This document shows positions 17,841 to 26,686 of a stretch of 44,358 nucleotides of DNA, piece after piece (within the stretch, counting starts at the first letter, position 1; every line of letters begins with the position of its first letter). Origin of the DNA: Klebsiella planticola ATCC 33531 (lineage in GTDB: Bacteria > Pseudomonadota > Gammaproteobacteria > Enterobacterales > Enterobacteriaceae); assembly GCF_000735435.1 (NCBI RefSeq), contig NZ_JMPP01000002.1, positions 1-44,358 on the forward strand, given 5' to 3'. The notes under the pieces were generated by a model. It was not told the DNA's origin. It saw only the letters and a list, made by a program, of their open reading frames with translations, and did no database searches. The translations under genes were made by a program, and so were the position numbers.

Positions 17841-18316
17841 TAGTACACCTGTACGGTCCCGAAGGCAGTTAATGACGCTGTTACCTGTATTGTGGGCGTA
17901 TTAAGTAATGCAGCACGTAACAACATAAAATCAGATAGTCGGGGTAGAGTAATACAACCTTCACTAACTCCCTTATAACCTGCTGGATGAAGTCTAAAAT
18001 GTCCCCTCTGTACTTCTCCCCCCCATGTTAGATCATCTATCTGTGAATCATGTCGATACAGGGCAAACCATATCGACCGCTCCGAGCCAGAAATAAATGA
18101 CGCTATGGGATCAGTTAACGCCGTAAGCAACCCTCCGGTACCACGCGTAACGATATAGTACAGGCCAGTCGGTAATGGTCCAATAGAGGGTACAGCCACC
18201 GCATCAGGATCGTTACGTGATGTTCCGGTACCCGAATAGGCAGGGAAAAAACCGATTCCCGGGCAACTCAGGTTACTTAGCTGATTTCCGTTGAGACAGA
18301 AAGTACATCGAATCAT
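17840..18316 (-). CDS. DUF2778 (Tlde1-like) putative type VI secretion effector
   Basis: A 158-residue protein with the DUF2778 pattern. After a short start (IRCTFCLNGNQLS) it has the Gly/Pro/Ser-rich part FPAYSGTGTSRNDP and PSIGPLPTGLYYIV, then a catalytic-type region with RGHFRLHP (His106, His110) and SEGCITLP (Cys121). The His and S-x-G-C arrangement resembles L,D-transpeptidase folds; the Salmonella type VI effector Tlde1 belongs to this family and attacks peptidoglycan peptides in the periplasm. There is no signal peptide, consistent with delivery by a secretion machine. Its start overlaps the hcp stop by four bases and its stop overlaps the candidate immunity gene. Family assignment is fairly firm; the toxic role is inferred. 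Confidence 0.82.
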   Translation of the reverse strand: MIRCTFCLNGNQLSNLSCPGIGFFPAYSGTGTSRNDPDAVAVPSIGPLPTGLYYIVTRGTGGLLTALTDPIASFISGSERSIWFALYRHDSQIDDLTWGGEVQRGHFRLHPAGYKGVSEGCITLPRLSDFMLLRAALLNTPTIQVTASLTAFGTVQVY

Positions 18317-18795
18317 CGCTCATTCCATGCGTCAGAAAAGAGAATGTTGCCATCACAATGTTTCCATGTAATTTTTTCATAACGTAATGAAACTGCTTCC
18401 AGGTGATTATATTTTTCAGTTGCCGGATTTTTACAATCATGCATCATTGGGCAAATAGAGATGACCTTAACGTTCTCAAGTAACATATTAAAGTATTCTT
18501 GTTCCTGTCCACAGTCGTTAATTTTATACCATTTAACTTCTACGCTTTTCAGCGTTTGCCCCTTTGCGACGGCTTTATAAATATATGGACTTGATGAATC
18601 AAACTCTTTTTGAAATATTAATGGTGAATGTAAACGTGTCCCCGTAATCTTACCGGTGCTGTTATCGGTTGGAAGATGTAAACCATGACTAAAACCGAGA
18701 ACTTCAATACTCCCCTCACGATCCTGAACATCAACCGCGCCTTTGATATCAGCACCGCCATCATCTTTCATCCATAAATAAGCCGGAATTGCCAT
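18313..18795 (-). CDS. hcp: Orphan Hcp family type VI secretion tube protein
   Basis: A 160-residue Hcp of the enterobacterial type. It begins MAIPAYLWMKDDGGADIKG and keeps the family segments KEFDSSSPYIYKAV, GQTLKSVEVKWYKIN, NHLEAVSLRYEKITW and the C-terminal DAWNER. Hcp hexamers form the tube thrown by the type VI secretion system and can carry small effectors in the lumen. An ATG 13 codons upstream is in frame. I chose 18795 because AGGATG lies just upstream and the N-terminus then matches the family. It holds four cysteines (NDCGQ, ISICPMMHDCKN, KHCDG), more than I would expect. No VgrG, TssB/C or baseplate gene is nearby, so it is an orphan that would use a machine encoded elsewhere. Confidence 0.9.
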   Translation of the reverse strand: MAIPAYLWMKDDGGADIKGAVDVQDREGSIEVLGFSHGLHLPTDNSTGKITGTRLHSPLIFQKEFDSSSPYIYKAVAKGQTLKSVEVKWYKINDCGQEQEYFNMLLENVKVISICPMMHDCKNPATEKYNHLEAVSLRYEKITWKHCDGNILFSDAWNER

Positions 18796-18946
18796 TCTGC
18801 ACATCCTTTTTCTATGATTAGATCTAATGACCATAAATAAAAAATGGACTTTATGCTATCGAATAAATTCTAAAAATAAATAAGATTATTAATGGCATGA
18901 TATAATAAAGAGCCTGCTCAGAAACTCACCTGTAGGGTATCTGATA

Positions 18947-19069
18947 TCACATCACCGGCAATGGAATCTTATTCTTAGCGCTATTTTGCCGCTCCGTGAG
19001 TACGTGCAGCCAGAACTTTGCGCCTGCATTTTCCGCTACCGTACGAGTTTCAGCCCCGGACCAGCCACC
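18947..19069 (-). mobile_element. Decayed fragment of an IS256-family transposase
   Basis: In one minus-strand frame this 276-base gene-free gap reads ...ETRTVAENAGAKFWLHVLTERQN..., and then runs to a TGA at 18947. The core ENAGAKFWLHVLTERQN (about 18983-19033) closely resembles the conserved catalytic-domain segment of IS256-family (mutator-type) transposases, ENEGAKFWLxVLTELKN. There is no start, no remaining transposase on either side, and the likeness ends after about 17-20 residues. I see it as a scar of an old insertion at the edge of the Hcp cassette. The rest of the gap (18796-18946) is very AT-rich and holds the hcp promoter region; nothing else is recognisable. Confidence 0.5.
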
Positions 19070-19071
19070 AT

Positions 19072-20319
19072 TTATCCCTGCGGCTGGTTGCTGATCAGCC
19101 GTGACATCGTCTCCAGCGAATCGGTCCGCAGAATATAGAGTCTTTTCAGTAAGAACGGGTTATCGCCCGGCTTCACCTTGCCTCTCACCGTGGTCACCGC
19201 CATATGAAAACCGGCGTCGTTCGCCGCCCTGACCGCCGTCGCGTTATAGCCGCCAAACGGATAAGAGAGATACAGCACGTGCGGATTAAACTGGGCCAGC
19301 GCGCGCCGCGAACGTTCAAAATCGAACAGCACATTATGGTAGCTGCGGCTTAACAGAATCGGATGATGCTGGGCATCAACCCGGTGCAGGAAGTGCGTAT
19401 GGGACTGTATATCAAAAACGTCCTGAATCTGCTTGAGCTCGGAAACGCTCATAAACTGCAGCGATTTCGGCTCCCACTTCTGCGGGTGACGTTTGATACG
19501 CGATGAGATAATAAATGCCGTCGCGTGAAAGCCATACTGCTTCAGTATCGGGTACGCGTAGCGGTTAACCGACTTCAGACCATCGTCAAAGGTAATCACC
19601 ACCGAGCGGGCCGGCAGATTGATTTTATTACGCAGATAGCCTTCCAGCTGATACATCGTCAGCGTGGTGTAGCCACGATCGCGGAGCCAGGTCATCTGGT
19701 TGCTGAAGGCACGAACCGAAGTCGTGGTAGAGGTGTGGCGAAAACGGGTGTTCTCTTCATCGCGCAGAATGTGATGGTAGGTCAGCATCGGGATACCGCG
19801 ATCTTCCTGAGCATCCAGGCTACTGACCCATGCCAGCCGGTTACCCATGCGAATTTGAAACCAGGTCTGGTTGAGACGGTCTTTCAGCTTGCTGATAATG
19901 GGATAGCGCAGATTATTCGCCAGGGTGCCAAACGGCGCGCTGCCGACGGAAGGCGCATCGTACACCGGCGTATCTTTCCAGGTGAGCAGGTTCTGGTTAC
20001 TCAGCGGTTTATGCAAATCGCCGAGGTTGTCTTCAACCCGCTGCTTGCCCTGCACCGGTTCGAGGTGGCCTTTATCGATAAAGCCGGTGCCGAAACCGAA
20101 GCTGAATTCGTAATAATCGGCGGACGTCGGCACCACGGCGATAATTTGCCCGCCCCGAATGTTCCCCACGCTCACCACGTCATTCCCGACCTGCGCCCAG
20201 ATAACCGCATCTTCCGTCGTCTGCATATAGCGGGCGGGGGTGCCCTGCTGGCTAAGCAGGCTGGCTGAAGCGCTGAGCGATGTCAGCAAAAGGAACAGGG
20301 CAACAATTCGGGCAAACAT
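19072..20319 (-). CDS. yadE: YadE-type polysaccharide deacetylase family protein
   Basis: A 415-residue exported protein very close to E. coli YadE. An N-terminal signal peptide ([19 protein letters not shown]) is followed by an SH3-like region (about residues 20-170) and a NodB-type deacetylase domain. Metal and catalytic signatures are [11 protein letters not shown] (the Asp pair) and SHTHFLHR (the His pair), then [10 protein letters not shown]. The substrate is not known; a cell-envelope polysaccharide is likely. An in-frame ATG 11 codons upstream is less likely because the signal peptide then starts inside the protein. The Hcp island follows its 3' end. Confidence 0.93.
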   Translation of the reverse strand: MFARIVALFLLLTSLSASASLLSQQGTPARYMQTTEDAVIWAQVGNDVVSVGNIRGGQIIAVVPTSADYYEFSFGFGTGFIDKGHLEPVQGKQRVEDNLGDLHKPLSNQNLLTWKDTPVYDAPSVGSAPFGTLANNLRYPIISKLKDRLNQTWFQIRMGNRLAWVSSLDAQEDRGIPMLTYHHILRDEENTRFRHTSTTTSVRAFSNQMTWLRDRGYTTLTMYQLEGYLRNKINLPARSVVITFDDGLKSVNRYAYPILKQYGFHATAFIISSRIKRHPQKWEPKSLQFMSVSELKQIQDVFDIQSHTHFLHRVDAQHHPILLSRSYHNVLFDFERSRRALAQFNPHVLYLSYPFGGYNATAVRAANDAGFHMAVTTVRGKVKPGDNPFLLKRLYILRTDSLETMSRLISNQPQG

Positions 20320-20381
20320 GCAGGTCGGACCGCTAGAGAAATCAGCCGCCATTGTAACAAAAGCGGCATCAATACCAATGC

Positions 20382-20822
20382 TTAATTACCGAACGCATCA
20401 TGGCGCAGGCGGAAAGGCGGATTTTTTTGCTGTTGGTGCCAGAGGCTGCTGACGACCGGGCCTCCGCTGCTCACGATCGCGTCGCGAAACGCTTCGCTGC
20501 TCAGGGTGTCGCGCAGAAGATACATCCGCTCCAGTAATGGATAGCTGATACCAGAGATCACTTCACAATGGGTATGTTTATGGCTCATCAGGGCCGCCAC
20601 ACGATAGGGAGGTGCCCCGGTGTGGTCGGTCAAAAAAATCACGCCATCGCCGCTGTCCGTGGCGTGCAGCGCATCGCACATCATCCGGCTCAACATATTG
20701 CTGCTAAGGTTACGCCAGTAATTTACCGCCCGGCATTGCGCCAGCGGGCCAAACTTTTTTTCCAGACGATCCAGCAGCTCCTCCGCTTTCTCATCATGAC
20801 AGGTAATCACCCAACCCAACAT
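20382..20822 (-). CDS. yadI: PTS EIIA-like protein YadI (mannose/fructose family)
   Basis: A 146-residue single-domain protein of the EIIA-Man fold. It begins [20 protein letters not shown], where His9 sits at the usual phosphorylation position. Other family marks are [21 protein letters not shown] and the C-terminal [13 protein letters not shown] shared with E. coli YadI. No EIIB, EIIC or EIID partner lies nearby, so its sugar or regulatory role is unknown. The frame is open 54 codons upstream, but the family start and an AGGAGG ribosome binding site set the start at 20822. Confidence 0.92.
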   Translation of the reverse strand: MLGWVITCHDEKAEELLDRLEKKFGPLAQCRAVNYWRNLSSNMLSRMMCDALHATDSGDGVIFLTDHTGAPPYRVAALMSHKHTHCEVISGISYPLLERMYLLRDTLSSEAFRDAIVSSGGPVVSSLWHQQQKNPPFRLRHDAFGN

Positions 20823-20893
20823 AGACAGCCTCCTTAGCAGAGAAACACTGTAACAAAGGGGATAAGGCAGATGAGTGATGGCAGTCAAGATTA

Positions 20894-20931
20894 GCAAATA
20901 GCGCCTGGTCTTCAGGCCAGACGCTATTTGC
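20894..20931. terminator. Strong hairpin between yadH and yadI
   Basis: GCAAATAGCG pairs with CGCTATTTGC (20894-20903 and 20922-20931), with further CTGG/CCAG pairing inside. It lies 10 bases after the yadH stop. The T-tract is poor on both strands, so it may be a partial terminator or an mRNA-stabilising structure. Confidence 0.5.
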
Positions 20932-20941
20932 CGACGCGCGG

Positions 20942-21712
20942 TTAGCTGCGCAGACCGCGTCCACGCTGGATCAGATACCAGCACAGCGCGTAGAACAGAA
21001 CAATAAAGACCACCAGTACGCCAAAGGTCGTAACCAGCGGAACATCGTTGATGCCGAGGAATCCGTAGCGGAAGCCGCTGATCATGTAAACAATCGGGTT
21101 GAGGTGCGACAGCGCCTGCCAGAATGGCGGCAGCAGGGTCAGGGAGTAAAACACCCCGCCGAGGTAAGTCAGCGGCGTCAGCACGAAGGTGGGGATCAGG
21201 CTGATATCATCAAAGGTCTTGGCAAAAACCGCGTTCAGCAAACCCGCCAGCGAGAAGAGGACCGCGGTCAGAATCAGCGTCAGTCCAACGAATAGCCAGG
21301 AATGCACCTGGAACGGCACGAAGAATAACGATATCGCGGTAACCAGAATCCCTACGCACAGCCCGCGCGCGACCCCGCCGCCAACATAGCCGGCGATAAC
21401 CACGTGCGTCGGCACCGGTGCCACCAGCAGCTCTTCGATATTGCGCTGAAATTTCGCGCTGAAGAACGAGGAGGCCACGTTGGCGTAGGCGTTGGTGATC
21501 ACCGCCATCATGATCAGACCCGGCACAATAAACTGCATATAGGTAAAGCCATGCATTTCGCCGATCCGCGAGCCGATCAAATTGCCAAAGATGACAAAAT
21601 AGAGGGTCATGGTGATCACCGGCGGTACCAGCGTCTGGATCCAGATACGCATAAAGCGGTGAATTTCCTTGGCCCAGATGCTTTTCAGCGCGACCCAATA
21701 AAGCTGCATCAT
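20942..21712 (-). CDS. yadH: ABC-2 type transporter permease YadH
   Basis: A 256-residue inner membrane permease with about six hydrophobic segments, for example VPPVITMTLYFVIFGNLIG, FIVPGLIMMAVITNAYA and FGVLVVFIVLFYALCWYLIQ. The ABC-2 family pattern is clear and its length matches E. coli YadH. It overlaps yadG by four bases, so the ATPase and permease are made together as one exporter. The substrate is not established. Confidence 0.94.
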   Translation of the reverse strand: MMQLYWVALKSIWAKEIHRFMRIWIQTLVPPVITMTLYFVIFGNLIGSRIGEMHGFTYMQFIVPGLIMMAVITNAYANVASSFFSAKFQRNIEELLVAPVPTHVVIAGYVGGGVARGLCVGILVTAISLFFVPFQVHSWLFVGLTLILTAVLFSLAGLLNAVFAKTFDDISLIPTFVLTPLTYLGGVFYSLTLLPPFWQALSHLNPIVYMISGFRYGFLGINDVPLVTTFGVLVVFIVLFYALCWYLIQRGRGLRS

Positions 21713-22635
21713 GCTGATTCTCCTTTTCTGTCATGCACCAGCGTGACAAACAGCTCTTCCAGCCGGTTGGCTTTGTTACGCATACTTAACACCTGAACAC
21801 CCTGAGCACTCAGCTGGGCAAATACGCTGTTAATCCCCTGCTCGCGCAGCACTTCGACTTCCAGCGTGGAGGTATCCACCAGCCGATACTGATAACCTTC
21901 CAGCGTCGGCAGCGGGCTTTTCGGCGCCAGATCGAGGATGAACGTTTCTGATTTCAACTTGGCAAGCAGCGCCTTCATTGAGGTGTTTTCCACCAGCTCT
22001 CCCCGTTGAATAATCCCGATATTGCGGCACAGCATCTCCGCCTCTTCCAGGTAGTGAGTGGTCAGGATGATGGTGGTGCCTTTATCGTTCAAATCCTTGA
22101 GAAAACCCCACATCGAGCGGCGAAGTTCGATATCCACCCCCGCAGTAGGTTCATCAAGGATCAGCAGTTTGGGTTCATGCATCAACGCGCGGGCAATCAT
22201 CAGGCGTCGCTTCATCCCGCCGGAGAGCATCCGTGCGCGTTCGTTGCGCTTTTCCCACAGATCGAGCTGTTTTAAGTACTTTTCGCTGCGCAGAAGCGCT
22301 TCTTTATGCTCAACGCCGTAGTAGCCGGCCTGGTGAACGACGATCTGCTGGACGGTTTCAAACGGGTTGAAGTTGAACTCCTGCGGCACCAGTCCGAGCT
22401 GACGCTTGGCATTTACCACGTCCTTTTGCAGGTCGTAGCCAAAGACGTTGACCTCGCCGGAGGTTTTATTTACCAGCGAACTGATAATGCCAATCGTGGT
22501 GGATTTCCCCGCCCCATTAGGGCCGAGCAGCGCATAAAAGTCCCCTGCTTCCACCTGCAGATCGATTCCCCGAAGCGCCTGAACCCCACCGGGGTAGGTC
22601 TTGGTGAGCTGTTTTAATTCCAGAGCAATGGTCAT
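21709..22635 (-). CDS. yadG: ABC transporter ATPase YadG
   Basis: A 308-residue ATP-binding protein. The Walker A motif is GPNGAGKST (about residues 39-47), the signature is MLSGGMKRRL, Walker B is LLILDEPTAGVD, and the switch His is in ILTTHYLEEAEML. A C-terminal extension of about 80 residues is typical of ABC-2 exporter ATPases of the drug or polysaccharide type. It is paired with yadH. It is divergent from can, with a 106-base shared promoter region. Confidence 0.95.
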   Translation of the reverse strand: MTIALELKQLTKTYPGGVQALRGIDLQVEAGDFYALLGPNGAGKSTTIGIISSLVNKTSGEVNVFGYDLQKDVVNAKRQLGLVPQEFNFNPFETVQQIVVHQAGYYGVEHKEALLRSEKYLKQLDLWEKRNERARMLSGGMKRRLMIARALMHEPKLLILDEPTAGVDIELRRSMWGFLKDLNDKGTTIILTTHYLEEAEMLCRNIGIIQRGELVENTSMKALLAKLKSETFILDLAPKSPLPTLEGYQYRLVDTSTLEVEVLREQGINSVFAQLSAQGVQVLSMRNKANRLEELFVTLVHDRKGESA

Positions 22636-22741
22636 TAAATATCTCTTCTCGTGTCATGACACGCGATGGGTTGTTTTAAATAAAGTGAGGTTAACCTATA
22701 TTAGCCCAACGCACTTACTTGGTTACAGGCCGTAAACGTCC

Positions 22742-23404
22742 ATGAATGATATAGATACACTCATCAGCAATAATGCACTATGGTCAAAAATGCTGGTGGA
22801 AGAAGACCCCGGCTTTTTCGCGACATTGTCGCAAGCGCAGAAGCCACGCTTTCTGTGGATTGGATGTTCTGATAGCCGTGTTCCTGCGGAACGCTTAACC
22901 GGCCTTGAGCCCGGTGAACTGTTTGTCCATCGTAACGTAGCCAATCTGGTGATTCATACCGACCTGAACTGTCTTTCCGTGGTGCAGTATGCCGTCGACG
23001 TGCTGGAAGTCGAGCATATCATCATCTGCGGCCACTACGGCTGCGGCGGCGTGCAGGCGGCGGTCGAAAACACCGAGCTGGGGCTTATCGACAACTGGCT
23101 GCTGCATATTCGCGATATCTGGTTCAAACACAGCTCGCTGCTGGGCGAAATGCCCGAAGAGCGCCGGCTGGATACGTTATGTGAACTGAACGTGATGGAG
23201 CAGGTCTATAACCTGGGCCACTCGACCATTATGCAGTCGGCGTGGAAGCGGGGGCAGAAGGTCACCATCCACGGCTGGGCCTACGGTATCCATGACGGGC
23301 TGTTACGCGATCTTGATGTGACTGCCGTCAGCCGCGAAACCCTTGAACAGCGCTACCGTCAGGGAATTTCCAACCTCAAGAGCAAACACATCAACCACAA
23401 GTAA
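22742..23404 (+). CDS. can: Carbonic anhydrase 2 (beta class)
   Basis: A 220-residue beta-carbonic anhydrase that interconverts CO2 and bicarbonate; in E. coli it is needed for growth in air. Zinc and catalytic residues lie in [14 protein letters not shown] (Cys, Asp, Arg) and in CGHYGCGGV (His, Cys). The sequence is close to E. coli Can throughout, ending in [10 protein letters not shown]. It is divergent from yadG and convergent with hpt. Confidence 0.97.
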   Translation: MNDIDTLISNNALWSKMLVEEDPGFFATLSQAQKPRFLWIGCSDSRVPAERLTGLEPGELFVHRNVANLVIHTDLNCLSVVQYAVDVLEVEHIIICGHYGCGGVQAAVENTELGLIDNWLLHIRDIWFKHSSLLGEMPEERRLDTLCELNVMEQVYNLGHSTIMQSAWKRGQKVTIHGWAYGIHDGLLRDLDVTAVSRETLEQRYRQGISNLKSKHINHK

Positions 23405-23420
23405 CCCGCCCGCTTCAGAA

Positions 23421-23455
23421 AACCCCGGCAGCGCAGTGCGCCATCGTCCGGGGTT
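23421..23455. terminator. Inverted repeat between convergent can and hpt
   Basis: AACCCCGG (23421-23428) and CCGGGGTT (23448-23455) are perfect inverted arms around a 19-base loop that can itself fold. It lies in the 61-base gap between the two stops, where a bidirectional terminator is expected. T-tracts are short. Confidence 0.45.
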
Positions 23456-23465
23456 GCATAAAACC

Positions 23466-24002
23466 TTACTCGTCCAGCAGCACCACTTTGCCGACGTACG
23501 GCAGATGGCGATAGCGCTGAGCGTAATCAATGCCGTAGCCGACCACGAACTCATCCGGGATAGCAAAGCCAACAAACTCTACCGGCACGTTCACTTCACG
23601 ACGGCTCGGCTTGTCCAGCAGCGTACAAATCGCCAGAGATTTCGGCTCACGCAGGCTGAGAATTTCACGCACTTTAGACAGCGTGTTGCCGGAATCGATA
23701 ATGTCTTCCACAATCAAGACGTCTTTACCGCGAATGTCTTCATCCAGATCTTTGAGGATTTTAACGTCACGGGTCGTCGACATGCCGCTGCCGTAGCTGG
23801 AGGCGGTCATAAAATCGACTTCATGCGGCACCTGCACTTCACGACACAGATCGGCCATAAACATAAATGAGCCGCGCAGCAGCCCCACCAGCACCATTTC
23901 GCTGCCGCTGTCTTTGTAGCATTCGTTGATTTGACGACCCAGTTCGGCGATACGCGCTTTGATCTCGGCTTCCGGGATCATCACTTCTACAGTATGTTTC
24001 AT
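23466..24002 (-). CDS. hpt: Hypoxanthine phosphoribosyltransferase
   Basis: A 178-residue purine salvage enzyme that turns hypoxanthine (and less well guanine) plus PRPP into the nucleotide. The PRPP motif is [14 protein letters not shown], and the flexible-loop region is [12 protein letters not shown]. The start [15 protein letters not shown] is the same as in E. coli. The frame is open 23 codons upstream, which I reject because of family length. It is divergent from gcd; the intergenic region holds a CRP-type site. Confidence 0.97.
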   Translation of the reverse strand: MKHTVEVMIPEAEIKARIAELGRQINECYKDSGSEMVLVGLLRGSFMFMADLCREVQVPHEVDFMTASSYGSGMSTTRDVKILKDLDEDIRGKDVLIVEDIIDSGNTLSKVREILSLREPKSLAICTLLDKPSRREVNVPVEFVGFAIPDEFVVGYGIDYAQRYRHLPYVGKVVLLDE

Positions 24003-24129
24003 TAAACTAACCATTTGATTCTTAAGATAAATCATCAACACCGCTGCGAATGCACCGACATTGACCGGCAAGCTATGCAGTATACCAGTAAAAAGAAATA
24101 TGCGATGCAGGGAATAATAAAGCCCATTT

Positions 24130-24163
24130 TGTGATTCCGATCACACTTGTTAAATCCTATAAT
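24130..24163 (+). promoter_or_regulatory. CRP-type site overlapping the gcd promoter
   Basis: TGTGA, six bases and TCACA (24130-24145) form a consensus cAMP-CRP site. TATAAT (24158-24163) lies 12 bases downstream and is a perfect -10 for gcd; the -35 region with a 17-base spacer (24135-24140) falls inside the CRP site. A bound CRP would block the promoter, which fits the negative cAMP control reported for E. coli gcd. The site is also about 130 bases upstream of hpt on the other strand. Confidence 0.75.
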
Positions 24164-24205
24164 TAATTGCAATTAAAAAATTAACAAACAACCGAGTGTC
24201 TTTCT

Positions 24206-26596
24206 ATGGCAGAAACAAAGTCTCAACAATCACGGCTTCTCGTGACGCTGACAGCTCTCTTTGCAGCGTTCTGCGGCCTGTATCTTCTTATTGGTGGGGT
24301 ATGGCTGGCGGCCATTGGCGGCTCCTGGTATTACCCTATTGCGGGTCTGGTCATGCTGGGCGTCACCGTGATGTTGTGGCGCGGCAAACGTTCAGCGCTG
24401 TGGCTCTATGCCGCACTGCTGCTCGCCACCATGATCTGGGGCGTCTGGGAAGTCGGCTTTGACTTCTGGGCGCTGACGCCGCGTAGCGATATTCTGGTCT
24501 TCTTCGGCATCTGGCTCATTTTGCCTTTTGTCTGGCGTCGTCTGCCGATCCCATCGGGTGGCGCGGTCGCCGGTCTGGTCGTTGCCCTGCTGATCAGCGG
24601 CGGTATCCTGACCTGGGCCGGTTTTCATGATCCGCAGGAAGTGAACGGTACCCTGAATGCCGATGCGACGCCGGCGGCGCCGATCTCCGCGGTAGCCGAT
24701 GGCGACTGGCCGGCGTACGGCCGTAACCAGGAAGGCCAACGTTATTCACCGCTGAAGCAAATCAATGCCGATAACGTGAAAAACCTGAAGGAAGCCTGGG
24801 TGTTCCGCACCGGCGACCTGAAGCAGCCGAACGATCCGGGTGAAATCACCAACGAAGTGACGCCGATTAAAGTCGGCAATATGCTGTACCTGTGTACCGC
24901 CCACCAGCGTCTGTTCGCCCTTGATGCGGCTACCGGGAAAGAAAAATGGCACTTTGACCCGCAGCTGAATGCGGATCCGTCCTTCCAGCACGTCACCTGC
25001 CGCGGCGTCTCTTACCACGAAGCGAAAGCGGATAACGCGCCGGCTGACGTCGTCGCCAACTGCCCGCGCCGTATTATTCTGCCGGTCAACGATGGCCGCC
25101 TGTTCGCCATTAATGCCGACAACGGCCAGCTGTGCGAATCCTTTGCCAACAAAGGGATTCTCAATCTGCAGACCAATATGCCGGTTACCACGCCGGGGAT
25201 GTATGAACCGACATCGCCGCCGATTATTACCGACACCACCATTATCATCGCCGGTGCGGTCACCGATAACTTCTCTACCCGCGAGCCGTCAGGCGTCATT
25301 CGTGGTTTTGATGTCAACACCGGTAAACTGCTGTGGGTGTTCGATCCGGGCGCGAAAGATCCGAACGCCATTCCGGACGATGAACATCACTTCACGCTGA
25401 ACTCCCCTAACTCCTGGGCGCCGGCGGCCTATGATGCGAAGCTGGACCTCGTGTACCTGCCGATGGGCGTGACCACTCCGGATATCTGGGGCGGCAACCG
25501 CACGCCGGAACAGGAACGCTACGCCAGCTCGATCGTGGCGCTGAACGCCACCACCGGTAAACTGGTATGGAGCTATCAGACCGTTCACCACGATCTGTGG
25601 GACATGGATATGCCGTCTCAGCCTACGCTGGCGGATATCGACGTTAACGGTAAAACCGTTCCGGTCATCTACGCACCGGCCAAAACCGGGAATATCTTCG
25701 TCCTTGACCGTCGTAACGGCGAACTGGTCGTCCCGGCACCGGAAAAACCGGTTCCTCAGGGCGCAGCCAAAGGCGATTATGTCTCTAAAACTCAGCCATT
25801 CTCCGACCTGAGCTTCCGTCCGAAGAAAGATTTGACCGGCGCGGATATGTGGGGCGCCACCATGTTCGATCAGCTGGTGTGCCGCGTTATCTTCCATCAG
25901 CTGCGTTATGAAGGCATCTTCACTCCGCCGTCAGAGCAGGGCACTCTGGTCTTCCCGGGTAACCTGGGGATGTTTGAGTGGGGCGGGATTTCCGTCGACC
26001 CGAACCGTCAGGTGGCGATTGCCAACCCGATGGCGCTGCCGTTCGTATCGAAACTGATCCCGCGCGGCCCGGGCAACCCGATGGAACCGCCGAAAGATGC
26101 GAAAGGTTCCGGTACCGAATCCGGTATCCAGCCGCAGTATGGCGTACCGTTCGGCGTGACCCTCAACGCCTTCCTGTCGCCGTTTGGCCTGCCGTGCAAA
26201 CAGCCGGCCTGGGGTTACATCTCCGCGCTGGATCTGAAAACCAACGAAGTGGTATGGAAAAAACGTATCGGTACGCCGCAGGATAGCCTGCCGTTCCCGA
26301 TGCCGATCCAGCTGCCGTTTAACCTGGGTATGCCGATGCTGGGCGGCCCAATCTCCACCGCGGGCAACGTGCTGTTTATTGGCGCTACCGCCGATAACTA
26401 CCTGCGCGCATACAACATGAGTAATGGTGAAAAACTGTGGCAGGCCCGTCTGCCGGCAGGCGGCCAGGCTACGCCAATGACCTATGAAGTGAATGGCAAA
26501 CAGTATGTGGTCATCGCCGCTGGCGGCCACGGCTCGTTTGGCACGAAGATGGGCGACTATATCGTCGCCTATGCGCTGCCTGATGAAGCGAAATAA
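24206..26596 (+). CDS. gcd: PQQ-dependent membrane glucose dehydrogenase
   Basis: A 796-residue enzyme that oxidises glucose to gluconolactone in the periplasm and feeds electrons to ubiquinone. Five membrane helices fill residues 1 to about 140 (LFAAFCGLYLLIGGVWLAA, YYPIAGLVMLGVTVML, ALWLYAALLLATMIWGVW, ILVFFGIWLILPF, GGAVAGLVVALLISGGIL). The quinoprotein propeller follows, with the Trp-docking style repeats (GDWPAYGRNQEGQRYSPL, ALDAATGKEKWHFD, LNATTGKLVWSYQT) and PQQ-site segments (DMDMPSQPTLADI, APAKTGNIFVLDRRNG). E. coli makes the apoenzyme only; Klebsiella generally makes PQQ, so here it is probably active (inference; no pqq genes are in the window). Confidence 0.97.
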   Translation: MAETKSQQSRLLVTLTALFAAFCGLYLLIGGVWLAAIGGSWYYPIAGLVMLGVTVMLWRGKRSALWLYAALLLATMIWGVWEVGFDFWALTPRSDILVFFGIWLILPFVWRRLPIPSGGAVAGLVVALLISGGILTWAGFHDPQEVNGTLNADATPAAPISAVADGDWPAYGRNQEGQRYSPLKQINADNVKNLKEAWVFRTGDLKQPNDPGEITNEVTPIKVGNMLYLCTAHQRLFALDAATGKEKWHFDPQLNADPSFQHVTCRGVSYHEAKADNAPADVVANCPRRIILPVNDGRLFAINADNGQLCESFANKGILNLQTNMPVTTPGMYEPTSPPIITDTTIIIAGAVTDNFSTREPSGVIRGFDVNTGKLLWVFDPGAKDPNAIPDDEHHFTLNSPNSWAPAAYDAKLDLVYLPMGVTTPDIWGGNRTPEQERYASSIVALNATTGKLVWSYQTVHHDLWDMDMPSQPTLADIDVNGKTVPVIYAPAKTGNIFVLDRRNGELVVPAPEKPVPQGAAKGDYVSKTQPFSDLSFRPKKDLTGADMWGATMFDQLVCRVIFHQLRYEGIFTPPSEQGTLVFPGNLGMFEWGGISVDPNRQVAIANPMALPFVSKLIPRGPGNPMEPPKDAKGSGTESGIQPQYGVPFGVTLNAFLSPFGLPCKQPAWGYISALDLKTNEVVWKKRIGTPQDSLPFPMPIQLPFNLGMPMLGGPISTAGNVLFIGATADNYLRAYNMSNGEKLWQARLPAGGQATPMTYEVNGKQYVVIAAGGHGSFGTKMGDYIVAYALPDEAK

Positions 26597-26626
26597 GCCC
26601 TGAGTAAAAACGCAGTACCAAAACAA

Positions 26627-26654
26627 AAGGCCCGGTGAAAACCGGGCCTTTTTT
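26627..26654 (+). terminator. Rho-independent terminator of gcd
   Basis: AAGGCCCGGT, loop GAAA, ACCGGGCCTT followed by TTTT: a 10-pair stem with a tetraloop and T-tract 30 bases after the gcd stop. It may also serve convergent cueO weakly, as the opposite strand has a short T-run. Confidence 0.9.
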
Positions 26655-26686
26655 ACGCGAGCACAATCTCCCCGGCGAGGGGAAAA

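Noticed and set aside
19525-20268. A 247-codon open frame on the plus strand opposite yadE
   Set aside because: Antisense shadow; YadE matches a known family along its whole length.
24003-24071. Upstream extension of hpt by 23 codons
   Set aside because: The family starts at [14 protein letters not shown]; the extension is not conserved with E. coli Hpt.
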